Shown here piece after piece: positions 53,551-64,000 of a DNA stretch of 64,000 bases. Position 1 is the first letter of the stretch. Each line of letters starts with the position of its first letter. Under the pieces are notes generated by a model. The model had not been told where the DNA came from. It ran no database searches and was given only the letters and a program-made list of their open reading frames with translations. Made by a program: the position numbers and the translations under genes. The DNA is taken from the NCBI GenBank assembly GCA_032768795.1, contig CP136495.1, positions 684,501 through 748,500 on the forward strand, given 5' to 3'. Source of the stretch: Tremella fuciformis. Its lineage: Eukaryota; Basidiomycota; Tremellomycetes; Tremellales; Tremellaceae.

Positions 53551-53612
53551 ACAGCGGGCCCATGCAGCTCATCTGTGCCACAACCTGCATGAGGACGGAG
53601 ATAGGGAGGTGC
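53551..53612 (+). repeat. DIRS repeat B2 (62 bp), right end of element
   Basis: Second copy of B1, 66 bases after A2. Its end is taken as the right boundary of the element, 60 bases before the HCA59/TLS1 start codon. Confidence 0.88.
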
Positions 53613-53672
53613 CACCTGCGGTCCGAGCTCAAAAGTCCACCGTGTTTGCCGCCATACTTTCGCATTCATAAC

Positions 53673-55111
53673 ATGTTCAAGAAACGCTCGAGACCCGCAT
53701 CGGTGCGCGAAAAGCCTGTGGTCGAGGAAGAAGAGGCGCCCACTGCCTCTGGTAGTGCCACGCCTGCTGAGGATGCGGGCGAGGGTGAGCTCGAGGATAC
53801 CACGTCAGTCCAGGTCCTACCTCTTTTCCCCTGCTCCTTTGAAAGATCGCGAGGAAAGAGGCTTACCGCCGGCCTAGACAGAACATTGAAGAGCTCATCC
53901 TTCTTCGCAAGCTACGGAAATGCAAGCAGGGTATAGACCTGGAGAGATTCAACCGCGGGGACGAGAAGAAGGTCAAAAAGGTCGATCAGGATGCTTCCGA
54001 CAAGTTTGGGCTGCAGAGCGCGAAGAGGCGGGGAGAGGGGGCAGAGTGAGCCTTTCCTGTGCTTTGCTTACCTGCATGGTGAAGATACAGCCGCACAGGG
54101 CGAGTACTGATGCTGTAGTGAGCTCGACGATGAGACGGAGAGGACCATGAGGTCCATCCGGAGCAACAACTTTACCCAGCAGACCAATGCCCTCGACGTA
54201 GACAAGCATATGTGAGGCCCCTTCTTATACGGCACAATGCGGGGGTGCTGAATCCAGGCTTGCGTACATAGAGAAGGAAATGGCGAGACGCCGCGGCGCT
54301 GCCGCCGAGAAAGGCAAAGCGGAAGAAGAGGCCTTCGATCCACAGGCTGAGCTATTCAAGATCACCGAGCGGTACCACATCGAGAAGAACACCAAACTTG
54401 AGGAGGAGGGCAGCGTGACCAACTCGATGGGCATGCTCACGACTATACCGGAGCTAGACCTGGGCATGGAGTAGGTCGATTTTCTGCCTACCCAGTCCAA
54501 GCTCAGACGCAGGAACCGACTACGCAATATCGAGGCGACGGAGAAAGCCAAGAGGGAAATGATGGAGCGACGGAAGAACGAGGGAGGGCCCATGAGAAGA
54601 CAGCCGGCGGAACAGGACTACTCTGCAGCAAGATGTGAGTATCTAGTTTGTTTTCTGACCATCATGGGCATCATAGTATCCGTGAAGCTCTGCACAACGC
54701 CTCCAGCAGGCTGATGACAGATTATCGGCCAAATTACCGTCTCCCACCAGATGGATTCGGTCTGGAGGACGCCAAGCGGCAAGCTGCTGGACTTATACCT
54801 GCAGCGTCACAGCAGCGCGACCGCCCCGATCGGACGAGGGCGGAGGAAGCGACCGACAATCAGGTGTATGATCGGTTTAGGAAGAGGTGCGCCAGTCTGC
54901 GGGATTACTATCTCCTGTTGACAGGCAGAATGAAACGCTAGCAAGGGCCCAGCGACCAAGTGACTACGCTGCTCTCCTTGCCATGGCAACGGACGGATCT
55001 CCCGATATCCACCGGCGGGTCAGCTCGCCTCGGGTGATGCTCGTATCGCGACAGGTCTCCTCTGCAGAAGCCGCTACCGTCCCTCCACGACATGAGACGG
55101 GCCGGCGATGA
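53673..55111 (+). CDS. HCA59/C9orf78-family splicing factor (TLS1-like)
   Basis: Homolog of human C9orf78 and S. pombe Tls1, spliceosome-associated proteins affecting splice-site choice and, in S. pombe, telomere silencing. Exons are 53673..53784, 53859..54045, 54119..54211, 54258..54470, 54507..54634, 54721..54886 and 54925..55111, giving 361 aa with all phases closing. Features: basic N-terminus (M-F-K-K-R-S-R-P), the conserved R-R-P-R-Q-N-I-E-E-L-I-L-L-R-K-L-R-K, K-H-M-L-A-Y-I-E-K-E-M, Lys/Arg/Glu-rich helices and the late V-Y-D-R-F-R-K-R-Q. The 36-nt fourth intron is unusually short. The retroelement nest ends 60 bases before the ATG, so the upstream promoter is now retroelement DNA. Confidence 0.85.
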
Positions 55112-55345
55112 TGCAGGCGTTCTCAGGGATAGGAATGACACAGGGCTGTGTCGGGTCGATGTTACCCGCGAATGTGTTGTATGCACAGGTCAACATTGGG
55201 GCTTCAGAGACCCCTTGTCGTCGTCACAGTGACGTGGACAATGAATCACCCGAGGTCGCATCGGTGCTGGCACAGTCATCACCCAGAATATACTCTACCT
55301 AGATACGCCACGGCAGAATGATCATCAACAAGAGTTCTCTGTCCT

Positions 55346-56238
55346 TCAAGCGAGGAGCGCTCCGAGCAATACCAGTGCGGCCCCCAGCATCTCCGGTGAG
55401 AACGCGTTGTTGTGGGCGGCCCCCGAGCTGGCACTGGCAGACGCCGAAGACTGGGCGTCAGCGCGGTTTTGAGCAGATGGAGAAACACCTCACACTGGCA
55501 GACGACGAGACAGAAGAGGTGGCGGTCATGTTAAAGGTCACTATCGAAGGCGAGGCCACCGAGGAGACAGTAACCATCTCATCAGTGCTCGATGTCAGTT
55601 CGGCGAGATACGACGTAAACCCCGTCCATGCGCTCGGCAGGACCGTGCCAGTCACCGGCCAAGTGAAGGGTCCCCTGCACGTCAGCTCCACCTTCATGCG
55701 CACTCGGTCAAACTAGCGTAATCGTCGGCGTCGCCGTGAGGGTCGTGCTCGGCTCGAAACCCTCCACGCCCGCGCCCTCACACACGCCGTTGATCCAGTC
55801 AAGCGTGGATGTCGCGCTGGCCGCAGTCGTGTCCTCTTCGCCATTCGCAACGATGCACTCGAGACAAGTGACGAGCGCGGTGTAGTTTGCGCCGGTGCAC
55901 ACGGGCGTGCATGCCTCGGTGGTGTTCTGGGTATAGCATGTGTTCCCTGGGGACCCGACGTAGTCCCCCTCGAAGAAGTCGAAGGCTTTGTAGCATCCGT
56001 AAAAGCAGACGGTCGGGACGTTGTCGACGCCCTGGCTGTTGCTCTCTTCGGTGCTCGATGATGAAGATGGGTAAGGCGGGTCGGTCTGGATTGTGTATGC
56101 GCCCGGGTCGGACGTGAGCGTTGAAGTGACGGGCCCGTCACGGGACACGAAGGCCCCTCGTAGTTTCTGCTGCACGGGCTGAGGGTTGGCTACAGCATAG
56201 AGGGAGACCACTGCCGGTATCAGGAGCACGGCGAGCAT
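55346..56238 (-). CDS. Cys-rich GPI-anchored protein, tandem copy 1
   Basis: Secreted wall or surface protein, 268 aa. Exons (minus) are 55718..56238, 55494..55674 and 55346..55450. It starts with a signal peptide (M-L-A-V-L-L-I-P-A-V-V-S-L-Y-A). A Ser/Asp linker leads to a cysteine domain with C-F-Y-G-C, N-T-T-E-A-C-T-P-V-C-T-G and N-Y-T-A-L-V-T-C-L-E-C-I-V-A-N-G. Next come S-T-T-L-T-A-T-P-T-I-T, G-P-F-T-W-P and W-T-G-F-T-S-Y, then a Ser-rich stretch and a hydrophobic GPI tail (A-A-L-V-L-L-G-A-L-L-A). The first intron appears to use GC instead of GT at the donor; the frame and the paralogs require a splice exactly there. Function unknown. Confidence 0.82.
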
Positions 56239-56516
56239 GCTGACGAGCGTCGATGGGGTTGCGAAGGGAAGTTGATGGGGGCGGGGGCGTATGGGACGTC
56301 AAGGTGTGCTCGAGCTGCTGCCATGCGGCAAGCATGCGACGACACCCGAGTGGAGCTGCCTCCTTCGAGAAGACTCTCTAAGATCATCCCCCTACACTAC
56401 CTCACCAAGCCGATGCTCGGGAGCTAAGGAGGTCGCATGGTGCATGGTGTTTATCTACAAAGCTAAACGACCTGTCTTCTGACTGAACGCGCACGCGCAC
56501 ATAAGATCGAGTCGGG

Positions 56517-57378
56517 TCAAGCGGCGAGCATGACCGCCAAAGTGAGCAGTGCTCCTGTCAGCAGCTCTCCTGGATACGCATGCTTCGCGGCCGCTCCCGA
56601 GCTGCTGGCAGACGCCGAAGACTGCGAGTCAGCGTATGTAACCGGAAATCGGAGAAAAAAGCATGACGCACGCTCGCCGACGCAGAGGCTGAAGACGTGA
56701 TAGTAGCACTCGAGTCCGTCGCAGTACTGGCATACTCGCTGCTGAGGCTGGAGGACAGCTCAGACTGTTGTTCTTCGACATAGGAAGTGAAGCCCGTCCA
56801 GGTGGGCGGCAGAGGAGGGTTCGTACCAGTCGGGTCCCAGGTGAACGGCCCCCTGTGGCGCGTCAGCGTCTCCGTATAGCACAGCAGCGCAGGACTGACG
56901 TGATGGTGGGCGTAGCTGTGATTGTCGTGCTGGCCGTGAAGCCGCTCACGTCAGCCGCCTCGCAGACGGCGTTCAGATACTGCAGTTCCTGCGTCGCATT
57001 TGCGGCGTTCATGTCTGCCTCCCCGTTGGCCACGATGCACTCAAGACAGGTAACGAGCGCGGCGTAGTTGGGACCGGTGCACACGGGCGTGCAGGCCTCC
57101 GTGGAGTTGGTCGTCTGGCAGCTGTTGGCAGTCATACTGTAGTGCTGGAAGGCGAAGGCGCAGCCCGACAAGCAGACGTCTGGGATTTCGTCGTCGTCGT
57201 CGTCGTCCGTGTAGCCGGTGTTGGGGTTGGCGGTTGTGGTCGGGGCGGCGGTGGATACGGCTTCGTCGTTAAAGAGAGAGATGCGTCCCTTGCTCCAATG
57301 CGGGGGCTCAGGCCTGGCGAGCCCATAGAGGCAGATGGAGAGAGCCGACAAAGCACAAGTGAGAGTCAAGCGGGTCAT
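56517..57378 (-). CDS. Cys-rich GPI-anchored protein, tandem copy 2
   Basis: 254 aa. Exons (minus) are 56900..57378, 56672..56852 and 56517..56621; the last two are the same sizes (181 and 105 nt) as in copy 1. Signal peptide M-T-R-L-T-L-T-C-A-L-S-A-L-S-I, an acidic linker of seven Asp/Glu, C-L-S-G-C, N-S-T-E-A-C-T-P-V-C-T-G, N-Y-A-A-L-V-T-C-L-E-C-I-V-A-N-G, then T-A-T-P-T-I-T, G-P-F-T-W and W-T-G-F-T-S-Y, Ser-rich stalk and GPI tail. The first intron here has a normal gtcagt donor at the position where copy 1 has gc. Extracellular; ligand or partner unknown. Confidence 0.85.
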
Positions 57379-57684
57379 GACGAGTCGGGCACTGAGGGAG
57401 TACTTGGTTAGCTGTTGATGTGCAACGTAGAGTCGGCCGCTTTATATACAGTAGAGTCAGGTCGATCGAGGGCGCGCCGCGCTGTCTACACGAGTGGGGC
57501 CAGGATCGTGTCAAGAGCAATGACGATATCGAACGAGGCATTGTCGCCGAACAGTCAACGCTAAGCCGACGCCGATCCGTCCAATATCAACATGTCTCGG
57601 CCGGTGAGTCACCAAGCAGCCAACACAGCATGCATAAACATGTACACGGAACCATAATACCATATACACAGTGGATACCGCTAT

Positions 57685-58698
57685 CTAGACCATGACGAGA
57701 GCGAGGAGCAACATCAGCGCCGCCCCCATCGGTCGTGCCGATACCTCGTGTCTGCTGGCAGCGCCAGACGAGGCACTCGCCGAAGCAGACGACTGCGATC
57801 AGCCACGAGGCTAGCTGTTGAGGGGGAAACGGGGAGAGAGACCCACACCCGCAGAGGACGTGCTCGTCGTGTTTGACGCAGCACTACTGCTGCTGCTACT
57901 GCTGGTGGTGCTGGTCGCAGCGGCCGCAGCTGCCAGGCTAGAGGTGTAGGCATCGATGTACGAAGTGAACCCTGTCCAAGTGGGCAACGTCACATTCCCC
58001 GTCCCGCTCGTGGAGAACGGGCCCCTGCCGTCAGTCCTTGAGGAGGGTGATAGGCGGACTCACGTCGTCGTAGGCGTAGCGGTGAGTGTCGTGCTCGCCG
58101 CAAAGCCGCTCACGCCCAACGCCCCACACACCTGGTTGACGAGGCCCAGCTCCAAAGTCTCCAAGGGGAATTCGGGCTCTTGTTCCCCTGCGCCATTCGC
58201 AATGCCGCATTCGAAGCATGTGACGAGCGCAGTGTAGTTGTCGCCAGTACATACGGGCCCGCAGACTGCGGTCGTGTTCTCGCTATAGCAGTCGCTGCGC
58301 TCAGCCGTCCACCTCCATTTCATGCCCAAATACCTCTTCGCCCCGCCGGATCTGGCGGAGGGGCAGGAGTGGAAAGAAGGGAGAAGTGAGAATGGAGAAG
58401 GGGAGACCCACTGCCAGTACCCCAGGGACAGCCAGCACCCCTCGGCACAGACGAGCGGCTCGTCGCTGGAATAACTCTGCGCGCCATCTTGCACCGGCGA
58501 CGTCGCCGTCGACCGCGCGGTCGTCAGTGTCGTTGTGCTGATGCTTGTTTGCGAGCCAGTAGCACTCGCACTGGCGCTTTCGGTGGTGGTGATGGTGGTC
58601 GTCTCTGTGATGGTCGCTGTGTCAGTCACGGTGTCCTGCGCGAGGCCACACAGGGCGAAGCTGAGGGCGACCACAGACAGGGGTAGAGCGCGGAGCAT
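57685..58698 (-). CDS. Cys-rich GPI-anchored protein, tandem copy 3
   Basis: 267 aa. Exons (minus) are 58412..58698, 58064..58294, 57847..58024 and 57685..57792. It has one more intron than its paralogs (117 nt, inside the Cys domain). Signal peptide M-L-R-A-L-P-L-S-V-V-A-L-S-F-A, a Thr/Ser-rich stalk, C-A-E-G-C-W, C-Y-S-E-N-T-T-A-V-C-G-P-V-C-T-G, N-Y-T-A-L-V-T-C-F-E-C, T-A-T-P, G-P-F-S, W-T-G-F-T-S-Y and a GPI tail (A-A-L-M-L-L-L-A-L-V-M-V). It is the most diverged copy. A tatag-type TATA is visible upstream near 58761. Confidence 0.83.
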
Positions 58699-59047
58699 GT
58701 CTGATGTACCGTACTCAGGATGATTGGGCTGAGTCTCTGTTCAGCAGGCTTTTGGGGTTCATATAGCCCACGCCCGGGCGTGATGTCGAAGCAGGCCTCG
58801 TCCTTCTCGTGTCTATGACCGCCCGTGTCTATGACCGCCCGTGTCTGCCAGCGTCATGGAAGCGCCCAAGTCGCGTGGAGCGTCCTCGACACTATGTACT
58901 CTGTCCTCGTCGTCGGCCGTGGCCGCGGGACAGTGGCGCCATCCAGAGTCCACACACTGCACATGGCTAAACATGTCAAACATGCATCGCGATGTACTTG
59001 ACCCGCGAGGGTTTTATACCCATCAACCCGATCGACCCGATCGACCG

Positions 59048-62000
59048 TCAAATACCCATGAGGCCCATGACGCCCGTGCACCCCGACCACAGCAGATCCA
59101 CCAGCTCCCTGCCCTTCTCGCTCAGACCGCTCCCGCGCCACTCTTCATATCCCGTCGGACCCCACGCACTCTCGCCTTTGCAGAAGCCCAGCCTGTCCAG
59201 ACCCTCAAGCACAAACTCGACGCCTTGAGAGCGGGAATGGCAGACGGCAATTACAGTGGGGAATGTGCGCCCCTCGAGGATCTTGGTGGCTGGCGCACCC
59301 ATCAGAGTCTCGTCGCCGCCTTCGGCCGATATCACGCTAGGCGGCTTGAGCATGGGTTGGGGGCCACCACTGCTGGTGGTCGGCACAGGCTGCGAAGGGA
59401 GTGGGACAGACGAGGCTGCGGGACTACTGGCCGACACGGCATTCGCTGCTTTTCTGGGCGACCGATGTGGCGAGGTCGAGGTGACCGGTTCGGATCGTAG
59501 CTCGTCAATGTCAACCACGCGCGCGACGATGCGGAACGAGCGAAATGGGAGGGGATGGAGCGTCTGGGGTGGCGCCGAGCCAGACCCAGGCCGGGGAAAG
59601 GACGAATCCGAGTCAGAACCTTGTCGCCCGTCGAAAGAGGTCGACAGCTGCTCGCGCTTGCTTCCGACATAGTCCTTGCTCGCTCTGCGTCGCAGAAGCT
59701 TCTGAAACTTTGGTAAAGACGACGAGAGCGCCGGGGCCGGTTGAGATTCTGTGGGCGAACGAGCAGCAGCAATGTTGAAAGCCGACGGCGCCGGACGTTC
59801 ATCCAGATCCGAGTTGAAAGGGACATACCAGACAAGCAGCGCTTGACCAGGTGTGCCATTCCCGCTAGTCTGAGCACCGTCCTGTGACGCCTGAGGCTCC
59901 GAGATCTCCAACGACGGAGTAGACAGGTCAGACTGGATTGGAATGACCATGGCGACTGCGTCTTCAGGCACGCCGTGCCAGCCTTTGCCTTCGGTCCACG
60001 ACACCTGTTGCGGGGGCGAGAGCTCATCGGCATACTCAGAGGTGTGACTCGTGCTCGGTCGGTCCTCTTCTACCGTCGTCCCTAGACTCAGAGCGGCTCG
60101 GTCGTCTGTACCCGCACTCGAAAAGGTCGACGCGGACACGGCAGAGGAGCTGATGGCTCTTTCCGGCCCAGGTGGCGCGAGAGGACGATAAGTTGCCTGA
60201 GAAGGCGGGACGATTTTACCGGATGGGTGGACCCAACCATGTTGCTGCTGTTGCTGCTGGTGTTGGCTATAGCCGGCCCACGAGGAAGACTGAACACGCT
60301 CCCTCTCCCTCTCCTGCCGCTCGGCCTTGCGCTCTTCGAGCTGGGCGATGAGATTGGACGACTTGATACTGGCCATGAGACCTCGCTTGAAGAAGCCCGA
60401 CTTTTTGCCCTTGTCGTCCGGTTCGACTGAGGTGCCGCGATCTTTTGACTTGCTTCTGGAGAGCATGTTCCGCGAAGGCTTCTCCTCCTCATATATTGAG
60501 GCGGGGGCCGAGTCTCTGCCTCTCGATGGCGCAGGAGCGTTGGATTCCTCGGTCAACTCGGTACTGGCATCACGGGATGTGCGCCGTTTCGACTTCTTCG
60601 GCAAAAACAAGGCCATTGTCCCTTGAAGTGGTACGCTGGATGATAATGACCTGGCAGCCGCGTTGCTAGAGTCGTTGCTGTTCATACGCACGGTGCGGGC
60701 CGTCTGTGCCGACTCGGAGATGCTAACGCGCAGTTTGCCGGGCGAAGGCTGGGTGGAAGGATTCTTCGGCACGGCGTAGGCGAAAGGAGAGTCATTGTCA
60801 CCTCTTTCAGTCGCGCCCGCAGAAGTCTTCGCGCCACCGCTCTCACGGTGAACGCCCTTGCCAGCAAGTACGTACGAGCCAGAGGACACGATAATGGTTG
60901 GCTTGACAGAAGACACCGGAACAAGATCGCCAAGCGGGACATTCGCATGCCTGATCTCGTCCAGCATGTATTCGCGAGCGCCGAGCCTGCTGACACGCCA
61001 AATCGATCCGGTTTGTGAAGACTTGACCTCGCCACTGTTGTACAGCTCATACTTGCCGGCACCGGGTGCTTCCCATTCTGCTCGTGGCCGAGTATCGGTA
61101 GGATCGATAGAGAGATCCGCCTTCGATGCCGAAGTGCAGACGCGAAAGGTCCATTCACCTCGGCGGTCGCCATACTCGTCGTCAAATTTGCCAACGAATC
61201 GAGCAAAGCTATCTTCTTCGTCGGCACCGAGTCGGAGGGTAGGCGTAGGCATTTCGGCCGGAAAGTCTCGGCGTTGCAGGACGTCTACGGGGGAATTGTC
61301 TGCCTTTTTGTCCTTGCCTAATTGCGAGCGGGAACCAGCCAAGATAAAGTCGATGTCGAATTCTGTCAAGTCGACGGGAGCAGGAGGGTGCAATGAAGGT
61401 GGCAGCGGATGTGGCAAGGGCTCCACCTGCAGATTGCGGGAATTGAGGAGATGGGTGGCTCGGTGGAGCGCAAGGGTCGAGGGCAAGTGCCGTGGACCCG
61501 GATCAGAAAGGGGCAACAATGGCGGCAAAGGCCGTAAAAGCTGTTCCTGCAAGTCAGCGCCCGGTCTTGATGAGGTGAATGCGCCACTGACTGAGGGGGA
61601 TCCCACTCCTGCCTCTTGCAACTCGGCGTCCTCCTCATCTGGCAGATCGTCTTCAGGCGCAGGCGTAGCCTCGATATTGAGCCTGTGTGAGCGACGAGAG
61701 AGCGTTCGACCCATAGGTCCTGCCGGTATGTTGATAGGCAAGCTTCCTCTTCGCGGTCCGAGGTCTTCCTGGGTAATTGCGTCGGCAGCAGCGGCACTGA
61801 TGGCCGGTGCAGATATCGACGAAAGATCCGTATCTACTTTTGCCGACGACGCCATACCCAGCTTCTCCCACAGCATCAGACTTGGCCGTCTCGGACCGCC
61901 AATGGCAGACGTGGGACTGTGACCTGGACCTGGACCTGGTGTGGACGGACCGCCAGGTCCGCCTATACTGAGTCGTTCTCTAGCTCGTTTGCCATCTTCG

Positions 62001-63267
62001 CCAAATGTCGCGGCGATGAAAGCTTTCCGTTGCTTCTCCGCTTCGTCGGCCTCCGCCTCGTCGAACACATCTCGCTGAGACCTGCGAGACGGTGACGTGT
62101 CGACTGCGCGCAATGCAGTGGTCGCCGCTGATGGCTCGACAGGCCCTCCGCCAAACTTGAAACCCTCGTCCAGCACAGGATTGTCCGGGTTGTCCTCGCC
62201 TATACTTGGTCGTTGTGGAGGCAGAGAAGGGTTCCACGGTCTTGTATGAGGTCCCGTCCATCCGCCGTAGTGAAGATGCGGTAAGCTGCCTCTTCGAGCG
62301 TATCCTTCTTCCACGCCTGGTCTGCCGGGGCCCATGGGCGACTCGCGACCCACTGATGTGAGTGGTTTGGGACCGCCGCCCGCACCCCTCAGATTCTTGT
62401 TTCGAGAATCGGCGCCATCGCTACTTGTTGGGCGGGAATGCCGGCCTTTGGCATGAGCGCGAGATGGTGAAGGTGGTGCAAGGGTGGGGACGGAAGGGGT
62501 CAGTGATGCGCGTCGAGGCTCGGGGTTGAAACCGGGAGGATAGACGGTGGGATTTGAGGGACTTGATCCAGGTGGTATCAGAGATGATCTCCTCCTCTCC
62601 CTCCCATAGTTGGGAAAAGAGGCCGTATTTGGCGGTCGCGATTGCGTCAACGTCGAAGAGGTGCTCGTGGTCGACCCCCTTCGTGCCGCTGGCGAGATCG
62701 GGTCGATCGGCAGGCCAGTGGGGTTGAAGCCAACACTGCGAATGGGCGACGAGATGGACGAGGAGGAGGACGAGGCCATGGCGTGACCGTACGGATTCGA
62801 CACGAGGGGCGGGACGGGTGAGATGACATTGAGTCCGAGAGGGGTGAGGGAGCCGCGTCGCGGGTGGTGGGTGTGAATGTATTGTGGTGGGTGCGTCATG
62901 GAGATGACAGACGGCGTAGGTGGTGCGGACGACGATCTGCGAGTGCGTCAGCCACGGATGGACCAGTGCTGCGGTACGCGGTCAGAGCGGCGGGCCGTCG
63001 ACGCTGACGGGGCGATGAGATGGGATGGGAGGGGTAGAGAGGCGGGACGTACAGTTCTTCCCGCACAACACTTGGCCGCCGTGCTGTCTGCCCTTCCGAG
63101 CTGGGTCCAGCGACTGCGTTGTACTGGAAGGGAGCCGCCTGTTGCCCGGCGGTGGGTATGGGTATGGAGGTCGAGAGCGACGAGACGGGGTCGGTGGACG
63201 CGGATCGATCTGCCTGTTTGGGCGATATTCCCATTCCAGCCCGGGGACTGGGCGGGCTCTCAGCCAT
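59048..63267 (-). CDS. Large Ser/Pro-rich protein of unknown function (1367 aa)
   Basis: Exons (minus) are 63053..63267 and 59048..62936, with a 116-nt intron, giving 1367 aa from the ATG at 63267. The join is supported by continuity of style (P-S-V-V-R-E-E-L then S-S-S-A-P-P-T-P-S-V-I-S). Most of the protein is disordered, with many R-R-x-S-L repeats (R-R-G-S-L, R-R-A-S-L, R-R-S-S-L, R-R-P-S-L) that look like basophilic kinase sites. A folded-looking segment around residues 560-700 contains F-A-R-F-V-G-K-F-D-D-E-Y-G-D-R-R-G-E-W-T, K-Y-E-L-Y-N-S-G-E-V, W-R-V-S-R-L-G and I-I-V-S-S-G-S-Y-V-L. A Lys/Arg/Glu helix (E-E-R-K-A-E-R-Q-E-R-E-R-E-R) lies further on, and the C-terminus is another compact segment. 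I do not recognise the family. Confidence 0.8.
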
Positions 63268-64000
63268 CGAGGCGGGGGCCAAGACACGCGGGCAAGACGG
63301 TCAAAGAGATGAGAGACGGGAACGTCGAATGACGACGGTGTGTCTCCCTCCGTCTCTGCGCCTTCGCCGCCGCGTCCTGTGTCGTCTCTCGACCCGACAG
63401 CTGATGCTCTCTCGACGAGTCGTGCGGAAGCCTTTTGGTAGACGATGCGGTGTGTGCTCGACGAGATGAAAGGAAGTGCTGCGTGACGCTAGAACAGAGC
63501 TAGTGGTGGATCGAGATGTGTGCGAGACAAAGAAAGGAGAGGGAGGGGGGTCAAGGATGGCACAAAGGTCCTTTCGTCGCGATCATCCAGCCCTCTCTCT
63601 CTTTCGTGTACAGAGAAGAGACCAGGTGCTGAAATGCGGGCGTGTCTCGTGGTATCTCCAATGCTGTCGATGCTCCTACTCGTACAGGCCTTGGGCCGAT
63701 CGTCTCGCTCGCCGGCCCACGGACTCGACGCTCGTGTCACAAGACGGAAGATGGATGCTCCAATGTCTTCCTGCTACCTTGTGATGTCGCAAATCCAAAG
63801 TCCGTTGTCCGCCTGTCGGTTGCGGGTCGTCTGCCGTGATGCTTGCCAAGTTGTCGAGGGGCACGGCGAGCACAGTACGAGATCAGGAACGGAGAGAGGA
63901 CGTAAAGCTGGTGGCGAGGTAGGAGGTGCGAGCTGCAAGGGGAGTGGGAAGAAGATACGATCAAAGATCCCGGTCGTTGGGGCTAAGATCTGCCAGTCGT
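63268..64000. other. Upstream region of the 1367-aa gene, no further gene seen
   Basis: About 730 bases to the window end with only short low-complexity open frames. It presumably contains the promoter and leader of the minus-strand gene. Confidence 0.5.

Larger units (their letters stand above)
36607..53612 (+). mobile_element. DIRS-order tyrosine-recombinase retroelement (Ngaro/PAT-like), carrying nested insertions
   Basis: About 4.9 kb of element sequence split by two later insertions (chromovirus 38281..50062, solo copia LTR 50330..50647). Order: A1 repeat, Gag-like ORF, reverse transcriptase/RNase H ORF, tyrosine recombinase ORF, then B1-A2-B2. This split direct repeat layout (A1...B1-A2-B2) is characteristic of PAT and Ngaro elements, which integrate through a tyrosine recombinase without target duplication. 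Consistent with that, no duplication is visible at the ends. The element is GC-rich, unlike the AT-richer chromovirus inside it. Confidence 0.9.

Noticed and set aside
36607..53612. CRISPR or other prokaryotic array-type structures
   Set aside because: Repeats in this interval are fully explained by LTRs and DIRS split repeats; the genome is eukaryotic.
53785..53858. A 32-nt intron with a longer first exon in HCA59/TLS1
   Set aside because: The 74-nt alternative has a consensus gtgagc donor, the correct phase, and gives the conserved R-R-P-R-Q segment.

Overview
The window is nuclear DNA of a basidiomycete fungus, probably a tremellomycete-type yeast. The evidence is the very short GT-AG introns (mostly 40-60 nt, with CTGAC/CTAAC-like branch sites), the many-exon fungal genes (Rheb, AP-3 mu, NSA1, an F-box/RCC1 protein, RTA1, BCP1, Medusa, HCA59/TLS1), and GPI-anchored wall proteins. 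I know of no single diagnostic gene that fixes the order. Exon joins were made by eye from splice consensus, reading-frame continuity and family motifs.

Layout. 0-14.1 kb is a dense housekeeping block: the end of an AIF/FSP1-like flavoprotein, a low-molecular-weight tyrosine phosphatase whose catalytic loop appears to be assembled from 3-nt and 6-nt microexons, a Rheb-type GTPase (minus) with a long open leader, AP-3 mu (minus), NSA1/WDR74 (plus), an F-box/RCC1 SAF1-like protein (minus) and an RTA1-type membrane protein (plus). 14.8-24.7 kb holds two head-to-tail families I cannot assign to any known family: four ~335-355 aa paralogs (family A), then three ~195-214 aa paralogs (family B). Family B genes share a 12-bp upstream element. 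25-30 kb holds BCP1, a Ser/Thr-rich GPI protein and a Medusa-type developmental regulator, all minus. About 4 kb follows with no supported coding gene, then a 787-aa protein of unknown function (33.9-36.4 kb, minus).

36.6-53.6 kb is a nest of retroelements. A tyrosine-recombinase (DIRS order, Ngaro/PAT-like) element with split direct repeats has been hit by a Ty3/gypsy chromovirus (792-bp LTRs, 5-bp duplication CGGGG) and by a copia LTR element now reduced to a solo LTR (duplication ATTTC). The chromovirus was in turn hit in its RNase H region by a full-length copia element (318-bp LTRs with CG...CG ends, duplication GAAGC, one intact 1430-aa ORF). The chromovirus primer-binding site is complementary to its own LTR at the point where transcription should start, the signature of Tf1/sushi-type self-priming. 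The whole ~17 kb nest lies in the short divergent promoter between the 787-aa gene and HCA59/TLS1.

53.7-64 kb contains HCA59/TLS1 (plus), three tandem Cys-rich GPI-anchored paralogs (minus) and a 1367-aa Ser/Pro-rich protein (minus). The best candidates for undescribed biology are families A and B, the microexon phosphatase and the self-primed nested element.
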